Source: DATEPR01 sp036279295 (GTDB lineage: Bacteria > Actinomycetota > Actinomycetes > Mycobacteriales > Pseudonocardiaceae). Taken from it: a stretch of 64,000 nt of DNA. The stretch covers positions 1 to 64,000 of the forward strand of contig DASUJK010000129.1 in NCBI GenBank assembly GCA_036279295.1. Reading direction: 5' to 3'. Positions 34,063-41,818 of this stretch are shown in pieces; position 1 is the stretch's first letter; every line of letters starts with the position of its first letter. Below the pieces are notes generated by a model. It was not told the origin of the DNA and did not search any database. It saw nothing but the letters and a program-made list of their open reading frames with translations. The translations under genes were made by a program, and so were the position numbers.

Positions 34063-34367
34063 CTATCCTCGCCATCCTCCTGCTGGCAGGCGGCACCTAC
34101 GCCTACCGCATCACCGGTCCGCTGCTGCGCGACCGCATCCAGCTGTCCGACCGCGTCACCCGACTGCTGTCCGTCGCGGCCAGCGTGCTGCTGGTCGCCC
34201 TCGTGGCGACGGCGGCACTCACCCAGGGCCATGGCTTCGCCGGCTGGGCACGGCCGGCCGGGGTGCTGGTCGGCGGTGTGCTCGCCGTGCGCAGGCTGCC
34301 GTTCCTGGTGGTCGTGCTGGCCGCCGTCGCCACCACGGCGGGCCTCCGGTTGCTCGGCGTGCGGTGA
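34059..34367 (+). CDS. azlD: AzlD-family small exporter subunit
   Basis: 102 residues with about four helices; starts MTILAILLLAGGTYAYRITG and has the typical LLSVAASVLLVALVATAAL and VRRLPFLVVVLAAVATTA segments. The usual length for AzlD/BrnE. ATGA-coupled to azlC. Confidence 0.9.
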   Translation: MTILAILLLAGGTYAYRITGPLLRDRIQLSDRVTRLLSVAASVLLVALVATAALTQGHGFAGWARPAGVLVGGVLAVRRLPFLVVVLAAVATTAGLRLLGVR

Positions 34368-34422
34368 TCACTGCCCGCCGTTACCATCCGCGTTCGGATG
34401 ATCACCGAGTGCGAGGAGCGCC

Positions 34423-35859
34423 ATGTCAGACACCGACTATGTCTCCCGCACGGACCTGGCCGCCGTCGAGGACGCGGGCTACCAACAGAGCCTGACCAAC
34501 CGGCAGATCCAGATGATCGCGATGGGCGGCGCGATCGGCACCGGCCTGTTCCTCGGCGCCGGCTCCCGCCTGCACAGCGCGGGCCCATCGCTGGCCATCG
34601 TCTACGCGGTGGCCGGCGTGTTCGCGTTCTTCGTGGTGCGGGCCATGGGCGAACTGGTCATGTACCGCCCGTCCACCGGCTCGTTCGTCTCCTACTCGCG
34701 TGAGTTCCTCGGCGAGAAGGCCGCGTTCTTCTCCGGCTGGATGTACTTCCTCAACTGGGCCATGAGCGGCATCGGCGACGTCACGGCCGCCGCCATCTAC
34801 GTGAAGTTCTTCGCACCCGGTCTGCCGCAGTGGATTCCCGCACTGATCGCGCTCGTCGTCGTGCTGTCCATCAACCTCGTATCGGTGGCGCTGTTCGGTG
34901 AGATGGAGTTCTGGTTCGCCGCCATCAAGATCGTCGCGCTGGTCATCTTCATGCTGATCGGCATCGTCGTGCTGGCCACCCGGCACCACGTCGCGGGCCA
35001 CGCCACCGGGCCACGGTTGATCTTCGCCAACGGCGGGTTCTTCCCACACGGGTTCACCGCCGCGATCCTGATCCTGCAGGGCGTCGTCTTCGCCTACGCG
35101 GGTATCGAGATGGTCGGTGTCACGGCGGGCGAGGCGGCCGAACCGCGCAAGGTCATCCCGAAGGCGGTGAACGCCGTCGGCTGGCGGATCGCGATCTTCT
35201 ACGTGGGTTCCGTGCTGCTGCTGGTGATGTTGCTGCCGTGGAACTCCTACAGCGGCGGGGAGAGCCCGTTCGTCACGTTCCTGACCAAGCTCGGTGTGCC
35301 CGGCGCCGGCGGCATCATGGACCTCGTCGTGCTCACCGCCGCGCTGTCCAGCGTGAACTCCGGGCTCTACTCCACCGGCCGCATCCTGCGCTCGCTGTCG
35401 GTCAACGGCTCGGCCCCGAAGTTCACCGGTGTCATCGGGCGTAACGGCGTGCCCTACGGCGGCGTGCTGCTCACCGCCGGTGTCTACGTGCTGGGCGTCA
35501 TCCTGAACGTCTTCGTGCCGTCGAACGCCTTCGAGATCGCCGTGAACTTCTCGGCGCTGGGCATCATCTGCATGTGGATCATGATCATGGTCTGCAACCT
35601 GGCGCTCCAGCGTGCCGCGCGCACCGGGCGGACGGTCCGGCCCGCCTACCGGCTGCCGTTCGCGCCCTACACCAACTACATCACCATCGCGTTCCTGGTC
35701 ATGGTGTTCGTGCTGAGCTGGTTCGACGTGCCGGCAGGCCGGATCATGATCTACGGCTCGCCCGGTGTGGCGGCATTGCTGGTGGGCGGCTGGTTCATCG
35801 TGCGTGGCCGGGTCCGAGAACTGATCACGAACCACCCGTCGCCGGACCGCCGCCGTTGA
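34423..35859 (+). CDS. APC-superfamily amino acid permease (AnsP/GabP-like)
   Basis: 478 residues, twelve membrane helices. AAT-family signature: LTNRQIQMIAMGGAIGTGLFLGAGSRL (first helix), ELVMYRPSTGSFVSY, GWMYFLNWAMSGIGDVTAAA and GVEMVGVTAGEA-like GIEMVGVTAGEAAEPRKVIPKA. These permeases import asparagine, GABA, proline or aromatic amino acids by proton symport. GAGGAG ribosome site before ATG 34423. It is the last gene of the accessory stretch between pdxS and pdxT. Confidence 0.92.
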   Translation: MSDTDYVSRTDLAAVEDAGYQQSLTNRQIQMIAMGGAIGTGLFLGAGSRLHSAGPSLAIVYAVAGVFAFFVVRAMGELVMYRPSTGSFVSYSREFLGEKAAFFSGWMYFLNWAMSGIGDVTAAAIYVKFFAPGLPQWIPALIALVVVLSINLVSVALFGEMEFWFAAIKIVALVIFMLIGIVVLATRHHVAGHATGPRLIFANGGFFPHGFTAAILILQGVVFAYAGIEMVGVTAGEAAEPRKVIPKAVNAVGWRIAIFYVGSVLLLVMLLPWNSYSGGESPFVTFLTKLGVPGAGGIMDLVVLTAALSSVNSGLYSTGRILRSLSVNGSAPKFTGVIGRNGVPYGGVLLTAGVYVLGVILNVFVPSNAFEIAVNFSALGIICMWIMIMVCNLALQRAARTGRTVRPAYRLPFAPYTNYITIAFLVMVFVLSWFDVPAGRIMIYGSPGVAALLVGGWFIVRGRVRELITNHPSPDRRR

Positions 35860-35927
35860 CCCGAACAGCGCCGATGGCGACACATTGCGTAATGTTTCTC
35901 TGGTAAGCGGTGCGAGGGGAGCATTCG

Positions 35928-36554
35928 GTGAGTGGGTCGGCCCAACCGCTCGTTGGCGTGTTGGCGCTTCAGGGCGACGTCCGCGAGCACCTCGCGGCAC
36001 TGCGCGCGGCGGGCGCGCGGGCCGAGCCGGTGCGGCGTCCCGCCGAACTGGCGGACGTGGACGGCATCGTGCTGCCCGGCGGCGAGTCGACGACCATGAG
36101 CCGGCTGCTGGACACCTTCGACCTGCTCGACCCGCTGCGCACCCGGCTGGGTGAGGGTATGCCGGCCTACGGCTCCTGTGCCGGCATGATCCTCCTCGCC
36201 AAGGAAGTTCGCGACGGCAGGCCAGACCAGCACCAACTCGGGGTGCTGGACATGGTCGTGCGGCGCAACGCGTTCGGCCGGCAGGTCGACTCGTTCGAGG
36301 AGGACCTGGACTTCCGGGACCTGACCGGTGGGCCCGTGCACGCGGTGTTCATCCGGGCGCCGTGGGTGGAGTCGGTCGCCGACCACGTCGAGGTGTTGGC
36401 CACCGTGCCCGAAACGCAGGTCGCAGGCGTCGCCGCAGGTAAGATCGTCGCGGTTCGGCAGGGGTCCGTGCTGGCCACCGCGTTCCACCCGGAGCTCACC
36501 GGCGACGGCCGGGTGCACGAGTTGTTCGTGCGGATGGTCCGGGACAGCATTTGA
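35928..36554 (+). CDS. pdxT: Pyridoxal 5'-phosphate synthase glutaminase subunit
   Basis: 208 residues from GTG 35928 (GAGGGGA site; GTG 35910 is a weaker alternative). Class I glutaminase: GVLALQGDVREH, LPGGESTT, nucleophile Cys at about residue 84 in GSCAGMI, and the His/Glu pair in AFHPEL near the C-terminus. Supplies ammonia to PdxS. Followed 28 nt later by yebC, the usual actinobacterial order, so the missing neighbour on the left (pdxS) has been separated from it. Confidence 0.95.
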   Translation: MSGSAQPLVGVLALQGDVREHLAALRAAGARAEPVRRPAELADVDGIVLPGGESTTMSRLLDTFDLLDPLRTRLGEGMPAYGSCAGMILLAKEVRDGRPDQHQLGVLDMVVRRNAFGRQVDSFEEDLDFRDLTGGPVHAVFIRAPWVESVADHVEVLATVPETQVAGVAAGKIVAVRQGSVLATAFHPELTGDGRVHELFVRMVRDSI

Positions 36555-36582
36555 ACAGCATTGAAGTGACGGAGGACTAAAG

Positions 36583-37335
36583 ATGAGCGGCCACTCCAAG
36601 TGGGCCACCACAAAGCACAAGAAGGCCGTCGTCGATGCCAAGCGCGGCAAGCTGTTCGCGAAGCTGATCAAGAACATCGAGGTCGCGGCGCGCACCGGCG
36701 GCGGTGACCCGGACGGCAACCCGACGCTGTACGACGCCATCCAGAAGGCGCGGAAGACCTCCGTGCCGGCGGACAACGTCGAACGCGCGCGCAAGCGTGG
36801 CGCCGGTGAGGAAGCCGGCGGTGCCGACTGGCAGACGATCATGTATGAGGGTTACGGCCCGAACGGCGTGGCCCTGCTGATCGAGTGCCTCACCGACAAC
36901 CGCAACCGGGCGGCGGGCGCGGTGCGCACCGCGATGACCCGTAACGGCGGCAACATGGCCGACCCGGGTTCGGTGGCGTACATGTTCAACCGCAAGGGCG
37001 TCGTGATCGTGCCGAAGACCGACGGCGTGGCCGAGGACGACGTGCTGCTGGCCGTGCTGGACGCCGGTGCCGAGGAAGTGAACGATCTCGACGAGAGCTT
37101 CGAGGTCGTCTCCGAGGCCACCGACATGGTGTCGGTGCGCAGGGCGGTGCAGAGTGCCGGCTTCGACTACGAGTCGGCGGAGGCGACCTTCCTGCCGTCG
37201 ATGACCGTGGAGTTGGACGCGGAGGGCGCGCGCAAGGTCTTCCGGCTGGTCGACGCGCTGGAGGACTGCGACGACGTGCAGAACGTGTACGGCAACTTCG
37301 ACGTGAGCGACGAAATCATGGCGACACTGGACTGA
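36583..37335 (+). CDS. yebC: YebC/PmpR-family protein
   Basis: 250 residues, full length. Conserved start MSGHSKWATTKHKKAVVDAK, then RGKLFAKLIKNIEVAAR, NLERARKRG-like VERARKRGAGEE, YEGYGPNGVALLIECLTDN and FNRKGVVIVPK. Historically called a transcriptional regulator (PmpR, regulators near ruvC); recent work assigns YebC proteins a role at ribosomes stalled on proline-rich sequence. Good site GGAGGA before ATG 36583. Two genes separate it from ruvC here. Confidence 0.95.
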   Translation: MSGHSKWATTKHKKAVVDAKRGKLFAKLIKNIEVAARTGGGDPDGNPTLYDAIQKARKTSVPADNVERARKRGAGEEAGGADWQTIMYEGYGPNGVALLIECLTDNRNRAAGAVRTAMTRNGGNMADPGSVAYMFNRKGVVIVPKTDGVAEDDVLLAVLDAGAEEVNDLDESFEVVSEATDMVSVRRAVQSAGFDYESAEATFLPSMTVELDAEGARKVFRLVDALEDCDDVQNVYGNFDVSDEIMATLD

Positions 37336-37336
37336 C

Positions 37337-38179
37337 ATGACCAACTGGGGGCCGCCACCACCGCCGCCGGGCGGGCCACCGCCTGGCGGCCAGCCGCCGT
37401 ACGGTCAGCCCTACGGGCGGCAACCCTACGGTCAGCCACCATTCGGCCAGGTCCCGTACGGCCAACCACCGATGCAGCAGCAGCCGATGCCGCAGCAGCC
37501 CATGCCGTACGGGCCGCAGCAGCAGTACGGGCAGCCGATGGCGCCCTACGGCACGCCCGGTTACGGCGTGCCCCGGCGTCCGGTCCCGCCTGCCGTGCTG
37601 TTCGGTGTCAGCGTGTGGCGGCTGGTCATCGTCGTGTTCGCGATCACCGGGTTCAGCCTGGCGATGGCCAGTTCGGCAGGCTCCGGCGCGCTGGCCGCGC
37701 TCAGCCAGCAGGCCAGCCTGGTCACCGCGATCTGCTACGTGGGGCTGCTGCTCTACCCGGCGTTCACCGGCGGCAGGCGGCACGAACCGACCACACCGTG
37801 GCTGCGTGGCGCGCTGGTGGTGCTGCTGACGCTGGTCAGCATCACGTTCATGACCATGCTGGGTGGTGGGCTGAACGACACGTGGTCGCTGTTCGAGCAC
37901 CTGCTGACGCCGTTGATCGTGCTCGTCGACTGGCTCGTCGTCGGCACCGACCAGCGCAACGCGAAATGGTGGTTTCCCTTCACCTGGCTGGCTTTTCCGT
38001 TGGCGTACCTGTTGTTCTACATCGTCTATGTCGGCAACGGTGACCCGATCTACCCGTTCCTCGACCCGCACGCGAGCGACTTCGTCGGGATTGTGTTCGC
38101 GTTCCTGGCCGGTGTGCTCGCGTTCGGGTTCGTCGTGTTCGGGATCGGCAAGCTGAAAGGTTCGATCTCGACACGCTGA
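37337..38179 (+). CDS. Membrane protein with Pro/Gly/Gln-rich N-terminus
   Basis: 280 residues. Residues 1-80 are a low-complexity tail (PPPPPGGPPPGG, PYGQPYGRQPYGQ, QQPMPQQPMPYG); then six or so helices about 90-275 form a domain seen in actinobacterial Pr6Pr-type membrane proteins (RLVIVVFAITGFSLAMASS, LLTPLIVLVDWLVVGTDQR, FTWLAFPLAYLLFYIVYVG, IVFAFLAGVLAFGFVVFG). Starts 1 nt after the yebC stop. Function unknown; the coupling of a Pro-rich protein to yebC is notable given the proposed YebC role. Confidence 0.82.
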   Translation: MTNWGPPPPPPGGPPPGGQPPYGQPYGRQPYGQPPFGQVPYGQPPMQQQPMPQQPMPYGPQQQYGQPMAPYGTPGYGVPRRPVPPAVLFGVSVWRLVIVVFAITGFSLAMASSAGSGALAALSQQASLVTAICYVGLLLYPAFTGGRRHEPTTPWLRGALVVLLTLVSITFMTMLGGGLNDTWSLFEHLLTPLIVLVDWLVVGTDQRNAKWWFPFTWLAFPLAYLLFYIVYVGNGDPIYPFLDPHASDFVGIVFAFLAGVLAFGFVVFGIGKLKGSISTR

Positions 38180-38210
38180 GATCTCGACCGAGTGACGATC
38201 GTGTCGCAGA

Positions 38211-38735
38211 ATGGCTGCCGTGCAGCAGCCCCACGGACTCACCGCTCAGGACGACCAATTCCGTCGCTGGTTGTTGGACCAGGCCGAACAGCACGGCTGC
38301 GCCATCGTGCAGGTGGCCGGCGGCCAGGACTACGCGCCCTACGCGTTCACGGTCGGTGCGTGGCGCCGGTTCGGCGTCGCGGAGGCGGTGGTCGTCGGGT
38401 TGCCGGCGGAGATGTCCCAGGTGCTGCTCAACGCCTACGTACACCGGGCCGGCCTCGGCGAGCGGTTTCGCGCCGGCATGGTCTACGACGGGTTCTTCGA
38501 AGGTGTGCCGGTCGTGTTCGAGCAGGTCGACAAGGGCTGGTACCCGGAGTATCTGGGCAGCGCGTTTCTGTTGTACGCCAAGGGAGACTTCGCCGCATTG
38601 CAGATCGTGGTGCCCACCCCGCAGGGCAACTGGCCATGGGATCTCAACGCACCGGCAGGCTTCCGCGCGTGGCAGCCCGTGCTCACCAGAAGCGGCCGCC
38701 CGGAGACGTGGACACCCGGCGTCAACGGGCCGTAA
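38211..38735 (+). CDS. DUF4262 protein
   Basis: 174 residues. The pattern DYAPYAFTVGAWRRFGVAEAVVVGLP and GWYPEYLGSAFLLYAKGDFAALQIV fits DUF4262. The C-terminal NWPWDLNAPAGFRAWQPVL is also typical of that family. Cytoplasmic, no signal. Role unknown. Lies between the yebC-linked membrane protein and ruvC. Confidence 0.8.
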   Translation: MAAVQQPHGLTAQDDQFRRWLLDQAEQHGCAIVQVAGGQDYAPYAFTVGAWRRFGVAEAVVVGLPAEMSQVLLNAYVHRAGLGERFRAGMVYDGFFEGVPVVFEQVDKGWYPEYLGSAFLLYAKGDFAALQIVVPTPQGNWPWDLNAPAGFRAWQPVLTRSGRPETWTPGVNGP

Positions 38736-38778
38736 GGGGGTGTCGCTCACCGCGATCAACAGCCAGAACCCGTAGGGT

Positions 38779-38794
38779 TCGAACGGATGTTCGT
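38779..38794 (+). promoter_or_regulatory. LexA-type SOS box upstream of ruvC
   Basis: TCGAAC-GGAT-GTTCGT, one mismatch from the actinobacterial LexA consensus TCGAAC-N4-GTTCGA, ending 17 nt before the ruvC start. Mycobacterial ruvC has such a box. Confidence 0.75.
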
Positions 38795-38811
38795 CGTGGA
38801 AGGAGCCGGTT

Positions 38812-39390
38812 GTGCGGGTGCTGGGCGTCGACCCGGGGCTGACCCGCTGTGGTCTCGGTGTGGTGGACGGCGGCGCCGGCAGGACTGTCACCTGTGTCGC
38901 CGTGGATGTCGTGCGCACACCCGTGGACGCCGAACTGGCCACCCGGCTGCTGCTGCTCTCCGACGAGGTGGAGCGGTGGCTGGAGCGCTACCAACCGGAT
39001 GTCGTGGCCATCGAGCGGGTGTTCAGCCAGTACAACGTGCGCACGGCGATGGGCACCGCACAGGCCGGGGGAGTGGTGGCGCTGGCCGCCGCCCGCCGTG
39101 GCCTGACGGTCATGTTCCACACGCCCAGTGAGGTGAAGGCGGCCGTGACCGGTTCCGGTCGGGCCGACAAGCCGCAGGTCACGACCATGGTCATGCGGCT
39201 GCTGCACCTGACCGAGCAGCCGAGCACGCCGGACGCCGCGGACGCGCTGGCGCTGGCCATCTGCCACCTGTGGCGCGCGCCGATGCGCAACAGGTTGGCC
39301 GAGGCCGAGGCACGGGCGAAGGAACTGGCGAAACACCACAAGGCGCGGCTGGCCGAGGCGGCCAAGCAGGCGGGAAGGATCAAGCGGTGA
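38812..39390 (+). CDS. ruvC: Holliday junction resolvase RuvC
   Basis: 192 residues, GTG start behind GGAAGGAG. Catalytic acidic residues sit in VDPGLTRCG (Asp7), VVAIERVFSQYN and the C-terminal DAADALALAICH. Cleaves Holliday junctions released by RuvAB branch migration. GTGA overlap with ruvA; C-terminal basic tail (RLAEAAKQAGRIKR) is usual in actinomycetes. Preceded by a LexA box, so the operon should be damage-inducible. Confidence 0.96.
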   Translation: MRVLGVDPGLTRCGLGVVDGGAGRTVTCVAVDVVRTPVDAELATRLLLLSDEVERWLERYQPDVVAIERVFSQYNVRTAMGTAQAGGVVALAAARRGLTVMFHTPSEVKAAVTGSGRADKPQVTTMVMRLLHLTEQPSTPDAADALALAICHLWRAPMRNRLAEAEARAKELAKHHKARLAEAAKQAGRIKR

Positions 39391-39980
39391 TCGCGTCGGT
39401 ACGCGGCAAGGTGCTGGAGATCGGGTTGGACCACGCAGTGGTCGAGGTGGGCGGTGTCGGCCTTGAGGTCCGCACGACGCCAGCCACGCTGGCCACCCTG
39501 CACCGGGGCAGCGAGGCCAGCCTGGCCACGTCGCTGGTCGTGCGGGAGGACTCACTGACCCTGTACGGCTTCGCCGACGGCCAGGCCCGGCAGCTGTTCG
39601 CCCTGCTGCTCACGGTGTCCGGGATCGGCCCGCGCCTGGCGCTGGCCACGCTGGCCGTGCTGGAGCCGGACGCGCTGCGTGCCGCGTTGGCGGACGGCAA
39701 CCTGACCGCGCTGACCCAGGTGCCCGGCATCGGCCGCAAGGGCGCCGAGCGGCTGGTCATCGAGCTGCGTGACAAGGTCGGTTCGCTGCCCGGCCTGACC
39801 AGCCCGGCCGAGGGCGTGCCCAGCGGTGTCCGGGCCGCGGTGGTCGAGGCGCTGCTCGGTCTCGGCTTCCCGGCCAAGCAGGCCGAGCAGACGGTGGACG
39901 GTGTGCTGGCGCAGAACGGTGTGTCGGATACTGCCGGCGTGCTCAGGAAGGCATTGGCGACACTCGGTCGCAAGCGGTGA
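39387..39980 (+). CDS. ruvA: Holliday junction DNA helicase subunit RuvA
   Basis: 197 residues from GTG 39387. OB-fold N-terminus (IASVRGKVLEIGLDHAVVEV), two helix-hairpin-helix motifs (LLTVSGIGPRLALATLAVL, LTQVPGIGRKGAERLVIELRDKV) and the C-terminal RuvB-binding domain (VRAAVVEALLGLGFPAKQAEQ). Binds junction DNA as tetramers and loads RuvB. Overlaps ruvC and ruvB. Confidence 0.96.
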   Translation: MIASVRGKVLEIGLDHAVVEVGGVGLEVRTTPATLATLHRGSEASLATSLVVREDSLTLYGFADGQARQLFALLLTVSGIGPRLALATLAVLEPDALRAALADGNLTALTQVPGIGRKGAERLVIELRDKVGSLPGLTSPAEGVPSGVRAAVVEALLGLGFPAKQAEQTVDGVLAQNGVSDTAGVLRKALATLGRKR

Positions 39981-41026
39981 TGGACAGCGAGGAGGACGCC
40001 ACCCTCTCACCGGTGGCGCGGCCGTCGGACACCGACGTCGAGCAGACGCTGCGGCCGCACGACCTGTCCGAGTTCATCGGCCAGGCACGGGTGCGTGAGC
40101 AGTTGTCGCTGGTCCTGGAGGGTGCGCGGCGCCGGGGCAGCCCACCGGACCACGTGCTGCTGTCCGGCCCGCCCGGGCTCGGCAAGACCAGTCTCGCCAT
40201 GATCATCGGCGCGGAACTGGGCGCCGCTGTCCGCGTGACATCGGGGCCGGCGTTGGAGCGGGCGGGCGACCTGGCCGCGATGCTGTCCAACCTGGTCGAG
40301 GGCGATGTGCTGTTCATCGACGAGATCCACCGCACCGCCCGGCCTGCCGAGGAGATGCTGTACCTGGCCATGGAGGACTTCCGGGTGGACATCGTGGTGG
40401 GCAAGGGGCCGGGCGCGACCAGCATCCCGCTGGAGATCGCGCCGTTCACGCTGGTCGGCGCCACCACCCGGTCCGGTTCACTGACCGGTCCACTGCGCGA
40501 CCGGTTCGGCTTCACCGCGCACATGGAGTTCTACAGCTCGGCCGACCTGGAACTGGTGCTGCACCGCTCGGCCCGGATTCTCGGAATCGACCTGCGCGGC
40601 GACGGCGCCACCGAGATCGCCCGCCGGTCACGGGGCACACCACGGATCGCCAACCGGCTGCTGCGCCGGGTCCGCGACTTCGCCGAGGTGCGTGCCGACG
40701 GCGCCGTCGACCTGGGGGTGGCCCAGGCCGCCTTGCGGGTCTACGACGTGGATGAGCTGGGCCTGGACCGACTGGACCGGGCCGTGTTGTCCGCGTTGGT
40801 CAGGTCCTTCGGCGGCGGGCCGGTCGGCGTCGCAACGTTGGCCGTTGCGGTGGGCGAGGAATCGACTACCGTGGAAGAGGTCTGCGAGCCCTATCTGGTG
40901 CGGGCCGGCATGCTCGCGCGGACGTCTCGCGGCCGGATCGCGACGGCTGCCGCGTGGACCCATCTCGGCCTGACACCACCGCAGGACGCGGTGGGTGAGG
41001 CAGTGTCGCCGCTGGTGGGCGAGTAG
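39980..41026 (+). CDS. ruvB: Holliday junction branch-migration ATPase RuvB
   Basis: 348 residues from ATG 39980 (GTG 39977 is equally possible). AAA+ motor: LRPHDLSEFIGQARVREQL, Walker A LLSGPPGLGKTSLA, Walker B VLFIDEIHR, sensor 1 LVGATTRSGSL, arginine finger GPLRDRFGF, winged-helix C-terminus (LVRSFGGGPVGVATLAVAVGEE). Third gene of the coupled ruvCAB operon. Confidence 0.97.
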   Translation: MDSEEDATLSPVARPSDTDVEQTLRPHDLSEFIGQARVREQLSLVLEGARRRGSPPDHVLLSGPPGLGKTSLAMIIGAELGAAVRVTSGPALERAGDLAAMLSNLVEGDVLFIDEIHRTARPAEEMLYLAMEDFRVDIVVGKGPGATSIPLEIAPFTLVGATTRSGSLTGPLRDRFGFTAHMEFYSSADLELVLHRSARILGIDLRGDGATEIARRSRGTPRIANRLLRRVRDFAEVRADGAVDLGVAQAALRVYDVDELGLDRLDRAVLSALVRSFGGGPVGVATLAVAVGEESTTVEEVCEPYLVRAGMLARTSRGRIATAAAWTHLGLTPPQDAVGEAVSPLVGE

Positions 41027-41113
41027 TCTCTCGGCGACCTGGCACACTCGGTACAGATGTCGCGACCGCATACTTGATGACAGGCGGATGACCGGCGTCA
41101 CACCGATCGGAGA

Positions 41114-41572
41114 ATGATGAACTTTTCGTCCCTTTTGCTCCCGCTGATCATCGTGCTGTTCGCGGTGCCCCTGTTCATGGGTTCCCGCAAGCAGAAGCGC
41201 GCTGCGGCGGCGCAGCAGGAACTGCAGAACTCGCTGTCCTACGGTGACCGTGTGATGACCACGTCCGGTCTTTACGGCACGGTCGTCACCACGTCGGACG
41301 AAAGCATCGACATCGAGATCGCCCCGGGTGTGGTGACCAGCTGGCTGCGTGCCGCGGTTCGGGAGAAGGTCGCCGACTCCACCGTGGGCGCGCCGGAGGA
41401 CACCTTCGACGACGATGCCGACGACGAGACTTACACGGCCGACGACGCCGCCGAGACCACCACCAACGGTGCGACGGTCGAGTCCCGATCGACCGTCGAG
41501 GACGCGAAGCCGACCGAGTCGGGCGCGCAGGTTGCCCCGCCGCTCGAAGAGAGCAGCAAGAAGGCTCGCTGA
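41114..41572 (+). CDS. yajC: Preprotein translocase accessory subunit YajC
   Basis: 152 residues (ATG 41114 or 41117). One N-terminal helix (SSLLLPLIIVLFAVPLFMG) then the YajC core RKQKRAAAAQQELQNSLSYG, DRVMTTSGLYGTVV and an acidic, Thr-rich tail (about 95-152). Part of the SecDF-YajC membrane complex; it is followed by secD and secF after a 246-nt gap containing a strong hairpin. Confidence 0.93.
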   Translation: MMNFSSLLLPLIIVLFAVPLFMGSRKQKRAAAAQQELQNSLSYGDRVMTTSGLYGTVVTTSDESIDIEIAPGVVTSWLRAAVREKVADSTVGAPEDTFDDDADDETYTADDAAETTTNGATVESRSTVEDAKPTESGAQVAPPLEESSKKAR

Positions 41573-41660
41573 ACCGGACCACTCCGGTTGGCCGCACAGT
41601 GTGCCCGAACAACTGCCTCGACAGGTGACGCGTGTCTCACAGGGCGCGCGGTAGGCTCCC

Positions 41661-41697
41661 CGTACGCCCCACCCGACACCAGCGGGTGGGGCGTACG
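41661..41697 (+). terminator. Perfect 14-bp hairpin between yajC and secD
   Basis: CGTACGCCCCACCC / GGGTGGGGCGTACG with a 9-nt loop. No T-run follows. It could end yajC transcription or attenuate read-through into secDF. The rest of the 41573-41818 gap shows no gene. Confidence 0.7.
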
Positions 41698-41818
41698 AAC
41701 GTGGCCACATGTCATAACGGCAGGGTCACAGCTTGATCCAGCGTCGCCGACTGCGGCGCTGACCGCAACAGCAAGCGGCCGCACCACGGACGCCTGACTT
41801 CGAGGAGACGGAAGCACC

